Assembly: GCF_014201505.1 (NCBI RefSeq)
Contig: NZ_JACHEO010000027.1
Location: 1 to 39,690 of the forward strand
From: Desulfoprunum benzoelyticum
GTDB taxonomy: Bacteria > Desulfobacterota > Desulfobulbia > Desulfobulbales > Desulfocapsaceae
Direction of reading: 5' to 3'
Length of the DNA: 39,690 nt
The notes under the pieces were generated by a model, which did not search any database, was not told the origin of the DNA, and saw only the letters and a program-made list of their open reading frames with translations. A program made the translations under genes and the position numbers. Shown here in pieces: positions 10,101-16,924 of the stretch. How positions within the stretch are numbered: the first letter of the stretch is position 1; every line of letters starts with the position of its first letter.

Positions 10101-10364
10101 CTCGCGGGCAAACCCGTCGGGCTGGATCGACATCTCCAGACAATTGGCCACCAGTTCGAAAAAATTCAGCGGCAGCAGGTAGCGGAAATTGCACCAGGTC
10201 CCAAAGGTCTCGGCCAGTTTCTGGGAGATGATCCGCTCCATGCCCTGGCTCTGGACGACAAACAGCTCCGGCGTAAACAGGTCTTCCCGCCCCTGGGCCC
10301 TGATGAGCTCGGCCAGGTGCTGCAGCAGGTTCTCGGTGCGATTGGAGGTGTGGAGGTAGAACAT
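7158..10364 (-). CDS. recC: Exodeoxyribonuclease V (RecBCD) gamma subunit RecC
   Basis: A 1068-residue RecC (E. coli 1122). This is the subunit that splits the strands, scans for the Chi sequence and holds RecB and RecD together. The N-terminus MFYLHTSNRTENLLQHLAEL, the segment VQSQGMERIISQKLAE (about residues 37-52), the helicase-like part with VVMAPDIQDYAALIPAVF and LTFCSMLPMRSIPFRIVCLLG in the second half are typical of RecC. The family is a helicase/nuclease fold that lost its active sites, so the absence of a Walker motif is expected. The start has GAGGA about nine bases upstream. It is the first rec gene; recB follows with overlap. A small membrane-protein gene on the same strand ends 110 bases upstream and may be co-transcribed. 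Confidence 0.94.
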   Translation of the reverse strand: MFYLHTSNRTENLLQHLAELIRAQGREDLFTPELFVVQSQGMERIISQKLAETFGTWCNFRYLLPLNFFELVANCLEMSIQPDGFAREVLVWRLEELLRDLDSPDLAVLAPYFSGENAELKRFQLARQLANLFDQYQLLRPELLARWEQGRPAVGHPTEGWQRRLWQRLVDQAPDRLHRGAVLQRIGRRLRQQDIPAGVLPGRISIVGIHIMAPLFLDLLAGLSLHSDVHLYLLSPCEQYWGDLPSRRQLARQRAAAGRASGLEDAAGHPLLVALGRQGRDFQAMLLEQVDFELEFRSFEDPCDHAASTLLHRLQSDLLHNRPGGTPPPENAAADDGSVIVVSCHSRRREMTVLHDHILDWLHRDPTLELRDIVVMAPDIQDYAALIPAVFHDLQHSIADRSLRRKNAVVATFLQFLDLLGGRFGWKEVFDLLQQEAIAFRFELTAGDLEHLRQWVTRSGIRWGLSAGQRQEIGLPADPEGTWRAGLDRLLMGYAIDAPDMVDGVLPYGDIEGGGARALGGLCEFVAILEEAERDLRRSHGLGEWSRLLLHFADRLFGEADDAVILELRQILSELDNGGFHQSPVALAVIRAWLDTAAAETRSTSGYLRGQLTFCSMLPMRSIPFRIVCLLGLGDGLFPGSDRHATFDLLAVERRYGDRSRRDDDRYQFLEALLAARDVLYISYPGQSSKTNKELPPAVVVSELLEVLRQDYGVILRERDDDPEALGFVRHHPLHPFSPRYFTGADSRFFSYDDRSRAVAARLAQPAASIAPWWSGSLAAAEEGVPIAALFGFFANPQRWFVRNCLGIRLDLQEELPAESEPFAVDPLAGYGVGQEIIQSLLAGAGAEAALARMRIEGRWPLGTPGKLLFARQQQELTSFADRIRGMAMGRRLPDLPVDVTVGASRLRGLLGNVYEGGVLIYRYSNCKGRDVLHLWLHALLADQLLGEDRRVVAVLRDCELETVTARDRSPDLACCLELFTAGCQGPSDLYVEPALSYARHCGATRSRVPPLAKAREKWQNSIDKGYEPEWTLLLQGVAAEAVLGAEFENLCRTFFVPIWEGCRCPAK

Positions 10365-10474
10365 TGAAGGCCATCCTCAACCGGATGGTGCTGCCGGTCT
10401 GGCGTTGCCGCTCGTTCCGGTCTGGCCGGTCGTTGAGTTTCCCGGTTTACAGCAACCGGCGGGGCAGGTATTAT

Positions 10475-10777
10475 CTATTTTCCGGGCACGGTGCCGACGC
10501 CGGCGTACTCATAGATCGCATAGACCAGCCCGGCCAGGATCCCGAGGGCGAAAAACAGACGCAGGCGGCGATTCCATGGGACCTTTTCTCCTCCCGCCAT
10601 GTACTGCAGCAGGGCGATGATGACATAGGCGACGCCGGCGACAAAGGGCGCCGTCTGCAGGATCTGCCACAGGGTCGCCTTGATACTGGCAGCGGCATCC
10701 GCGCCCATCCGGAAATTGAAGACGAGATAGAGCAAGGCCGACAGGTAGAACGTGATTTTTTCTTTGACACTCTGCAT
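10475..10777 (-). CDS. Small membrane protein, unrecognised
   Basis: A 100-residue protein with two to three hydrophobic segments: about residues 8-23 (FYLSALLYLVFNFRMG), 42-62 (PFVAGVAYVIIALLQYMAGG) and 73-93 (LFFALGILAGLVYAIYEYAG). A positively charged stretch, WNRRLRL, lies between the last two. I do not recognise a family. Its ATG is at 10775-10777 and touches the ATG of the divergent plus-strand gene directly, so the pair reads CATATG. It lies upstream of recC on the same strand, but there is no known link between such a protein and RecBCD. Composition and hydrophobic pattern argue that it is real. Confidence 0.6.
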   Translation of the reverse strand: MQSVKEKITFYLSALLYLVFNFRMGADAAASIKATLWQILQTAPFVAGVAYVIIALLQYMAGGEKVPWNRRLRLFFALGILAGLVYAIYEYAGVGTVPGK

Positions 10778-11848
10778 ATGAACCTACAAGACACCCTGTA
10801 TTTTCCGGGCACCGCCATCGCTTCCGGCAGCCAGTACCCGCTGTATCTGCTCTGTCCCACGATCCATCTTCTCCAGCCGGTCGAGCCGGAAGAGGGCGCC
10901 GGGGATGGCCCCGGATCGGCAGATCTTTTCATTAATCACGGTTTCTGTCAAGTACATACTCCCCAGCCGCTCGGTCCCGACAGGAAGCGGTTTCTCCGCC
11001 TCATCGACGATATCAGGGAGCGCAAGGACGACTATGCGGCTCAGCTCAGCTCCCTGACGATGGCGGCGATGACCGCCCCCCGGCAGCAGGACGACGACAC
11101 CTCCCAGGCGATCCTCTCCTCCCTGCTCGGCGGACCCGGCAGGAAGATCGCGCGGGAAAACGAAGGTCCGAAGCAGGACCTGTGGCAGGCCCGGCTGGTC
11201 CTCAAGATCGGCGAGATCCTCGACCAGGAGGAAGAGGAAATCGCCCGCGACCTCCTCGCCCTCGACGAGGACGAGCACTCCCTCTACACGCGGCTCCATG
11301 GCGAAGATCTCGTTGCTGCCGATGAGGACGACAACCCCCTGGCCGACCTGATCGACATCAGGGCCCGGCTGCGGCAACCGGCGACCGGAACCATCAGAAA
11401 CCGCTTCCGCGCCTGGAAACAGCTGTTCCTCAGCGGTGAGCTCCCCACCTGGCGGATCTTGGCCACCCACTGGCCGGATGCCGCCGATATTATCCTCGAA
11501 GCCTATGAACGGCACCGTGGACAGGCGGCAACCCCGGCCGGCGCCCTGCCGCTGCCGACAACGGTGGGACTGACAATGGACGAGGCCTTTGCCGCCGTGG
11601 CCGCCTTCCGCAAGGAGTTCGCCCTCCTGGCCGATGAACTGCTGGCAACCCTTCCCGCCCCCCTGCCGGCGACGCTGATAAAGCGTTGGCAGGACGCCCT
11701 GGAACAGCACTTCCCGGCCGGTCAATTCGGCCGGACCGTCGTCGCCATCCATCACCTCGCCGGATTGGATATCTCGACCCTGCTGGGCAAGCCTGGACAG
11801 GAAAAGGACCAGGGGACGCTGCTGCTGGCGATCGCCGACATCGCCTGA
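10778..11848 (+). CDS. Conserved-looking hypothetical protein, 356 residues
   Basis: A soluble, acidic protein with no family I recognise. The N-terminus MNLQDTLYFPGTAIASGSQY is followed by an acidic stretch, then a long helical region with runs such as DQEEEEIARDLLALDEDEHS (about residues 148-167). A C-terminal half follows with TWRILATHW and KRWQDALEQHFPAG. The start at 10778 is the only internal ATG that excludes a basic, low-complexity upstream extension; the frame itself is open back to 10364 opposite the small membrane gene. No clear ribosome binding site precedes this ATG. It is followed after 52 bases by a Nudix gene and an NRDE gene on the same strand, so the three may form one transcript. 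No function is proposed. Confidence 0.7.
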   Translation: MNLQDTLYFPGTAIASGSQYPLYLLCPTIHLLQPVEPEEGAGDGPGSADLFINHGFCQVHTPQPLGPDRKRFLRLIDDIRERKDDYAAQLSSLTMAAMTAPRQQDDDTSQAILSSLLGGPGRKIARENEGPKQDLWQARLVLKIGEILDQEEEEIARDLLALDEDEHSLYTRLHGEDLVAADEDDNPLADLIDIRARLRQPATGTIRNRFRAWKQLFLSGELPTWRILATHWPDAADIILEAYERHRGQAATPAGALPLPTTVGLTMDEAFAAVAAFRKEFALLADELLATLPAPLPATLIKRWQDALEQHFPAGQFGRTVVAIHHLAGLDISTLLGKPGQEKDQGTLLLAIADIA

Positions 11849-11900
11849 CCGGCGGCAACGAACAGACCGGGACTCCACCCGGGACGCGGATAACCACCTG

Positions 11901-12560
11901 ATGAACAGAGACGAATTCGAACGTTTTTCCGACAGCCTGCCGGCAACACCAGGGATTTACGGCCGTGACAATTTTTTCAATTCGGCGGTCCTGGTCCCAG
12001 TGCTGTTCATCGACAACGCCTGCCACCTGCTGTTCCAGAAACGGGCCCAGGCCATTCGCCAGGGCAGCGAGATCTGTTTTCCCGGCGGCCGTTTCGATCC
12101 CGAACTCGACAGCGGTTTCGCCGACACCGCTCTGCGGGAGACGGAAGAGGAACTCGGCCTGCCCCGCGACCGGATCAGACTGACCGGCCGGCTCGACACG
12201 GTCGTCACCCCACGGGCCGTGATCGTCGAGTGCTTCGTCGGGGTCCTCGAAATCACCGATCTCGAGGACCTGCAGCCCGACCCCCGCGAGGTTCAAGAGG
12301 TCTTCACCATTCCCCTGGCCTGGTTCCTCGCCACCCAGCCCGAGATTTACCACAACCGGATCGAGATCCAACCCTCCTATTTCGATACCGAAGGGCGCGA
12401 GCATATCCTGCTGCCGGTCGACAGGCTCGGCCTGCCTTCGCACTACAAGGAACGACGGAGCGAGTGGACCCACGAAGTGGCGGTCTATCGCCACCGGCGC
12501 TGCACGATCTGGGGGCTGACGGCGGCGATCATCCTCGGCATGATCCGCAAGATGCGCTGA
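11901..12560 (+). CDS. Nudix hydrolase, CoA-pyrophosphatase (NudL/NUDT7)-like
   Basis: 219 residues. The Nudix box runs from about 62 to 87: GGRFDPELDSGF followed by ADTALRETEEELGL, with three extra residues between the first Glu and the REtxEE core. That spacing, and the preceding ICFPGG, are typical of the NudL/YeaB and NUDT7/8 group, which cleave CoA and acyl-CoA to 3',5'-ADP and 4'-phosphopantetheine derivatives. Metal-binding Glu residues of RETEEE are intact. The N-terminal LLFQKRAQAIRQGSEI resembles the CoA-specific UPF0035-type extension. The substrate assignment is by family resemblance only; housecleaning of other nucleoside diphosphate derivatives is possible. The NRDE gene starts ten bases after its stop. 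Confidence 0.85.
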   Translation: MNRDEFERFSDSLPATPGIYGRDNFFNSAVLVPVLFIDNACHLLFQKRAQAIRQGSEICFPGGRFDPELDSGFADTALRETEEELGLPRDRIRLTGRLDTVVTPRAVIVECFVGVLEITDLEDLQPDPREVQEVFTIPLAWFLATQPEIYHNRIEIQPSYFDTEGREHILLPVDRLGLPSHYKERRSEWTHEVAVYRHRRCTIWGLTAAIILGMIRKMR

Positions 12561-12570
12561 TGCCGCCGTC

Positions 12571-13383
12571 ATGTGCCTGATCCTACTCGCCTGGCGCTGC
12601 CACCCCGGCTACCGCCTGATCCTCGCCGCCAACCGCGACGAATTCCTTCACCGCCCGACGGCCCCGCTGGCCTTCTGGCCGGAGCGCCCGGAGATCCTCG
12701 CCGGCCGCGATCTCCAGGCCGGCGGCACCTGGTTCGGCCTGACCGGCGGTTGCCGCTTCGCCGCCGTCACCAACTATCGCGATCCGGCCACCTTCTCCGC
12801 CACCGCCCTGTCCCGCGGCCAACTACCGGTGAAGTATCTCATGAGCGGGATCGACCCGCAGCAGTTCTGCACCACCAACGCACATCAATGGCCGCAATAC
12901 AACGGCTTCAACCTGCTGGTCGGCGATGCCGACACCCTGGTCTACACCTCGAACCGCTCACCACAACCGGCGTATGCGGTGTCTCCGGGCATCCATGGGC
13001 TGAGCAACCACCTCCTCGACACCCCCTGGCCCAAGGTCGCGCGCGGCATGGCGGCCCTCCACCGCCTGCTGGACGGCCGGGCGGTCATCGAGCCCGACGA
13101 TCTCTTCCCGCTGCTGGAGGATTCCCGGCAGCCGCCGGATGACGAGCTGCCGGAGACCGGCATGAGCCTGGAATGGGAACGCCTGCTGGCGACGGCCTTG
13201 ATCAGCGGCAGCGAGTACGGCACGCGCTCGTCGCTGGCGCTCATCGTGCGTGATGACGGCACGATCAGCTGCACTGAGCGGACGTTCGCCCATGCGCCGG
13301 AAGGCGTCCGGGAGACCGGAAAAGTCCGGTTTGACCTTCAATGCCGCCGCTGTGGAGATCGGGGCGGTATCGGTGCGGGTTGA
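12571..13383 (+). CDS. NRDE/TANGO2 family protein
   Basis: 270 residues. The N-terminus MCLILLAWRCHPGYRLILAA is followed directly by NRDEF, the motif that names the family. GGTWFGLTGGCRFAAVTNYR follows at about residues 51-70 and GIHGLSNHLLDTPWPK near 140-155. The family has an N-terminal-nucleophile-hydrolase-like fold, with Cys2 exposed once Met1 is removed. In animals TANGO2 is linked to haem and lipid handling; the bacterial role is unsettled. The last 25 residues (RCGDRGGIGAG at the end) look less typical and may reflect a drifted terminus. It follows the Nudix gene by ten bases without its own clear ribosome binding site, suggesting coupled translation. Confidence 0.88.
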   Translation: MCLILLAWRCHPGYRLILAANRDEFLHRPTAPLAFWPERPEILAGRDLQAGGTWFGLTGGCRFAAVTNYRDPATFSATALSRGQLPVKYLMSGIDPQQFCTTNAHQWPQYNGFNLLVGDADTLVYTSNRSPQPAYAVSPGIHGLSNHLLDTPWPKVARGMAALHRLLDGRAVIEPDDLFPLLEDSRQPPDDELPETGMSLEWERLLATALISGSEYGTRSSLALIVRDDGTISCTERTFAHAPEGVRETGKVRFDLQCRRCGDRGGIGAG

Positions 13384-13485
13384 GAGTGAGTGACACCCGA
13401 GGCGGATCCAGGCCGACGACCCCAGCCCATGTCCGGCATGAACTGCGATGGCGACGGAGGCGGATCGGGGCGACCGGCTTCGGCC

Positions 13486-13514
13486 TCCGGGCCAGTGCAT
13501 GCTGCTGGCCCGGA
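13486..13514. terminator. Perfect 10-bp hairpin between convergent genes
   Basis: TCCGGGCCAG (13486-13495) and CTGGCCCGGA (13505-13514) form a perfect 10-bp stem with a nine-base loop, between the convergent ends of the NRDE gene and the universal stress protein gene. Neither strand has a T-run after it, so it is not a textbook intrinsic terminator. It could end transcripts with Rho or protect 3' ends. Confidence 0.4.
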
Positions 13515-13519
13515 TATGC

Positions 13520-14005
13520 CTATTCCGCTTTGCAGCAGGTATAGGGATTGATGGTCAGCACCGGACAGGGGGCGGAACGGACCACCTTGTCGGCGACGCT
13601 GCCGAACATGATCTTCTCCAGCCCCTTGTAGCCGTGGGTCCCCATGACGATCATGTCACCCTTGGTGGTGGTGGCGAACTCGACGATCTGTTCGGCGACG
13701 TCACCCATCGACACCTGATGCGTCACCTCGCCGATCCCGGCCCTGGTGAACGATTCTTCCAGATCGGCACAGAAGGAAGCCATCTTCTCCTCGGCCCCGG
13801 CGATGAGGTCCTGCTCGAGGTTCGGCATGCTCATCTGCGGCACGAAAAATCCGGAATAATCCTCGAAATTCTGGACGACAAAGATCAGATGCAGCGAGGC
13901 CCCGAATTTGCCGGCGAGATAGCCTGCCGATTCTGCTATCAGCTTGGAGTTATCTGAAAAATCGATCGGCGTAATGACCTTTTTGACTTCCATTATCTTT
14001 CCCAT
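13520..14005 (-). CDS. Universal stress protein (UspA family), ATP-binding type
   Basis: 161 residues, one USP domain. It begins VKKVITPIDFSDNS and ends with the ATP-binding signature G-x2-G-x9-G-S, here MGTHGYKGLEKIMFGSVADK (121-140), then VVRSAPCPVLTI. The signature places it with the ATP-binding (MJ0577-like) members rather than the UspA type that lacks nucleotide. The start at 14003-14005 is chosen because GGAGG sits five bases upstream; an internal ATG four codons later is possible, and the longer open frame to 14164 has no support. Upstream there is an AT-rich region with a 12-bp palindrome. The gene is divergent from the MOSC-domain gene. Confidence 0.92.
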   Translation of the reverse strand: MGKIMEVKKVITPIDFSDNSKLIAESAGYLAGKFGASLHLIFVVQNFEDYSGFFVPQMSMPNLEQDLIAGAEEKMASFCADLEESFTRAGIGEVTHQVSMGDVAEQIVEFATTTKGDMIVMGTHGYKGLEKIMFGSVADKVVRSAPCPVLTINPYTCCKAE

Positions 14006-14028
14006 TCCCACCTCCGCAGTTAAATTGA

Positions 14029-14040
14029 TAACAGCTGTTA
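14029..14040. promoter_or_regulatory. 12-bp palindrome upstream of the universal stress protein gene
   Basis: TAACAGCTGTTA is a perfect palindrome 24 bases upstream of the usp start codon, in an AT-rich stretch. Its position, in or near the 5' leader, fits an operator for a dimeric regulator, but no regulator is identified. Confidence 0.3.
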
Positions 14041-14229
14041 ACATCCTGTTCATACTTATTTTTCTCACAACGCTGACAGTGATTGCAAGAAAATAGTAAT
14101 GCCACGGCGAGAATGTGTCGCCAGCGACCGTCAGGTCCCCGCCTATCTTTTTCCATCTTTGCAAAAGTGATAATTTCGGCTACGCTGAAGATATGACACA
14201 TTGTGGTACATCCCAAGGAGAAAAAATTC

Positions 14230-14976
14230 ATGCATGTCAAGGCCATCTCGATCAGCGACCGCAAGGGAATCCGTAAGAACAATATCGCTTCAGGGGAACT
14301 GCTGGCAGGCTTCGGTCTCGCCGGCGACGCCCACGGCGGCGACTGGCACCGCCAGGTCAGCCTGCTGGCCCAGGAAAGCATCGAGACGATGCGGGCCGGG
14401 GGACTCGACGTCGTCGCCGGCAACTTCGCCGAGAATATCACCACCAAGGGGATCGACCTGACGACCCTCCCCGTCGGAACGCACCTGATGATCGGAGAAA
14501 CCGAGCTGGTGGTCTCCCAGCTCGGCAAGATCTGCCACCATCGCTGCGCCATCTACCACCAGGCCGGCGACTGCGTCATGCCGCGGGAGGGCCTCTTCGC
14601 CGTTGTCCGCAAGGGCGGGATCATCCGGGTGGGGGACGAAATCCGGATACTGGAAGAGAGATCGACGACGGGCGCCGTCATCGGCACGGCGGAGTCACTG
14701 AAGGTCTGCAGCGGGGTGATCAGGGAAGCGGTGATGTCGCGCTGGGCGCCGGCCTTCATCCGCGTCGATCTCCTCAATGCCGAAGGGAACAACCTGTGCC
14801 AGCTGCTCGACGACCTCAGCAGCCGCCAGGGCATCGACCGGGTCATCGTCTACGATCCCGAGGGCCGGCACACCTTTGGGATCGCCGGCTATCTGGGCGA
14901 GGCGATCCTCGCCGGCCGGCCGGCCGCAACCATCATCAGCCACTGCCGGACAACGACGGCGATTGCCCGCCTGTGA
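14230..14976 (+). CDS. MOSC-domain protein with an extra C-terminal region
   Basis: 248 residues. Residues 1-145 are a MOSC domain, as in the C-terminus of molybdenum cofactor sulfurase and in YiiM-like proteins, which binds molybdenum cofactor or carries sulfur. Visible signatures: LAGDAHGGDWHRQVSLL (30-46), GNFAENITTKGIDL (64-77), the conserved Cys in GKICHHRCAIY (99-109) and GLFAVVRKGGIIRVGDEI (121-138). Residues about 150-248 form a second region, with CSGVIREAVMSRWAPAF and VIVYDPEGRHTFGIAGYLGE, that I cannot assign. The start at 14230 is set by AAGGAG nine bases upstream; nine more in-frame codons upstream are unlikely to be translated. It is divergent from usp and convergent with the acyl-CoA synthetase gene, ten bases away. 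Confidence 0.88.
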   Translation: MHVKAISISDRKGIRKNNIASGELLAGFGLAGDAHGGDWHRQVSLLAQESIETMRAGGLDVVAGNFAENITTKGIDLTTLPVGTHLMIGETELVVSQLGKICHHRCAIYHQAGDCVMPREGLFAVVRKGGIIRVGDEIRILEERSTTGAVIGTAESLKVCSGVIREAVMSRWAPAFIRVDLLNAEGNNLCQLLDDLSSRQGIDRVIVYDPEGRHTFGIAGYLGEAILAGRPAATIISHCRTTTAIARL

Positions 14977-14986
14977 CGGCGGGACG

Positions 14987-16924
14987 TCAGTGCAGCAGGT
15001 CGTTGATGATCTGCCGGTACTTCTGTTCGATAACGTGACGCTTCTTCTTCAGGGTATTGGTCAATTCCTCGCCGAGTTTGAACTCCTTGTTGAGGAAGGC
15101 GATTCCCTGCAGTTTTTCGTAGGATTTGAATCCCTGTCTGGGGTGGAGCAGACGGTTCATCTCGTGCCGGATATGGTCGAGGACCCGGCTGTTGGTCAGC
15201 AGTTCCTCCCCTTCCTCCTTCAGGTCGGAAAACCGCTGCCGCGCGTATTCCCGTAATTCGTCGATATTGGGGATCAGCAGCGCTCCCAGGCCCTTCTTGT
15301 CCTGGCCGACCAGTACCGCGTCCTGGATGAAGGGGAACATCGAGATCGCGTTCTCGATCCGGGTCGGGTCGATATTTTCGCCGCTGGCGAGGACGATGAT
15401 CTCCTTGGCCCGGCCGGTGATCACCAACTCGCCGCCCATCGTCATCCGGCCGAGGTCGCCGGTGCGGAAAAAGCCGTCGGTGGTGAAGGACCTGGCCGTC
15501 TCCTCCTCGTTGCGATAGTAGCCGCGAGTCACCTGGGGACCACGGACCTCGATCAGCCCCTCCCGGCCGGGCGGCAGGACCGCGCCCTCCTCGGAGGCGA
15601 TCCGGATCTCGGTCAGCGGCACCGGCGGCCCGACCGTGCCGTAGACCCGGCAGCTCAGTCCCCGACCGGCGATCGACGGCGAACATTCGGTCATGCCGTA
15701 GGCGTTGACGATGCGGATGCCGACGGCGTCGATCCATTCCTCGAGATAGGTGGCCAGCGTCCCACCGCCGCTGATCGCCAGGCGCAACCGGCCGCCGAAG
15801 CGCTGCTGGACCAGACTCAGCTTCTTCATCGCCAGCTTGTACAGGGGGTAAAGAACGATCATCCTGGCCAGGGCCGGAACCCGCCGCGTCACAACACGCC
15901 ACCACGGCTCCGGGGCATAGACCGGAAAGCGCCCCAGATAACGGCGGCGGTTGCGGCGATAGGCCGCCGACACCCGAACAAAGGCGGCAAACAACCCGCT
16001 GGCCAGCCTGCCCTTCTTCTTCACCCCGGCCTGCACCCGTGAGTACAGCGATTCCCAGACCCGCGGCACGGTGGCGACCAGCGTCGGCCGGTATTTCTCG
16101 AGATCCTGGGCGAAACGCTTGACCGTCGAATAGACGATGGTCGAGCCCTTGGCAATGCTGAGGTACTCGGCGGTTCGTTCGAAGATGTGCCAGGTCGGCA
16201 GAATCGACAACCAGAGATCGTTCTCCGTCAGGCCGATGACACCCGGCACCTCCCTGACGTTGTGCATGATGTTGGCATGGCTCAGCATCACCCCCTTCGG
16301 CTGACCGGTGGTCCCCGAGGTATAGATGACGGTCAGCAGGTCGTCGGCGGCGATCGCCTCTCCCCGCTGGAGAAAGCGCTGGACGTCGTCGTCGGTGAAG
16401 CGGCGGTCGGCCAGCAGGTCGGTGTAGGAGTAGACGTGACTGAACAGGGTGTGCAGTTCCGGGGCGGAGATGACGAACACCCCCTTGAGCTGCCGGCAAC
16501 CCTTGATGTAGTCGTCATGCAGGGTGAGGAGGTCGCCGGTTTCGACGATCAAGTAGCTGCTGCCGGACTGTTCGACGATAAACTCCAGTTCCTGGAGCGG
16601 GGTGTCCGCCCCCCGCGGCACCGACACGGCGCCGATGGCCATGATCGCCAGGTCGGAGACAATCCAGTCATAGCGGTTGTCCGACAGCAGGACCACCCGA
16701 TCGCCTGCGGAGATGCCGCGGCGATGGAAGGACCGGGCCAGGAGCAGGACATCCTCGAACAGCTTGCCGTAGGTGACCTGGCATTCCTCCTCGCCGGCCA
16801 GATAGATGAAGGCGGTCTTGTGCCGCTGGCGGCTGGCGCTCGCCACCAGCACCTGGAACAGCGTCGCCGGCGCCGCATAATCGGGAATGGCAAAGAGTTC
16901 AGACGGCGGTTGCGGCTCGGTCAT
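14987..16924 (-). CDS. Long-chain acyl-CoA synthetase (AMP-forming)
   Basis: 645 residues, the length of the ACSL/FadD15 group of the adenylate-forming superfamily. It activates fatty acids to acyl-CoA with ATP, giving AMP and PPi. The P-loop-like motif VIYTSGTTGQPKGVMLSH is at 199-216, YGMTECSPS near 412-420, and the hinge region with TGDLG followed by GRAKEIIVLASGENIDP near 490-510. The C-terminal FLNKEFKLGEELTNTLKKKR carries the catalytic Lys region usual in this group. Its ATG overlaps the ubiE stop as ATGA (16921-16924), so it is coupled to ubiE. No signal peptide is seen; family members are cytoplasmic or peripherally membrane-bound. The chain-length preference is not readable. Confidence 0.93.
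   Translation of the reverse strand: MTEPQPPSELFAIPDYAAPATLFQVLVASASRQRHKTAFIYLAGEEECQVTYGKLFEDVLLLARSFHRRGISAGDRVVLLSDNRYDWIVSDLAIMAIGAVSVPRGADTPLQELEFIVEQSGSSYLIVETGDLLTLHDDYIKGCRQLKGVFVISAPELHTLFSHVYSYTDLLADRRFTDDDVQRFLQRGEAIAADDLLTVIYTSGTTGQPKGVMLSHANIMHNVREVPGVIGLTENDLWLSILPTWHIFERTAEYLSIAKGSTIVYSTVKRFAQDLEKYRPTLVATVPRVWESLYSRVQAGVKKKGRLASGLFAAFVRVSAAYRRNRRRYLGRFPVYAPEPWWRVVTRRVPALARMIVLYPLYKLAMKKLSLVQQRFGGRLRLAISGGGTLATYLEEWIDAVGIRIVNAYGMTECSPSIAGRGLSCRVYGTVGPPVPLTEIRIASEEGAVLPPGREGLIEVRGPQVTRGYYRNEEETARSFTTDGFFRTGDLGRMTMGGELVITGRAKEIIVLASGENIDPTRIENAISMFPFIQDAVLVGQDKKGLGALLIPNIDELREYARQRFSDLKEEGEELLTNSRVLDHIRHEMNRLLHPRQGFKSYEKLQGIAFLNKEFKLGEELTNTLKKKRHVIEQKYRQIINDLLH

Noticed and set aside
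10442..10459. Hairpin CCGGTT/AACCGG upstream of recC as a terminator
   Set aside because: Only 6 bp and no T-run on the minus strand, so it is too weak to claim.
10364..10777. N-terminal extension of the 356-residue protein back to 10364
   Set aside because: The extension is basic, low-complexity, and antisense to a credible small membrane gene. The ATG at 10778 gives a better N-terminus.
14889..16499. A 536-codon minus-strand frame overlapping the acyl-CoA synthetase gene
   Set aside because: It is a shifted frame of the same gene, Arg/Pro/Gly-rich. The other frame carries all adenylate-forming motifs.
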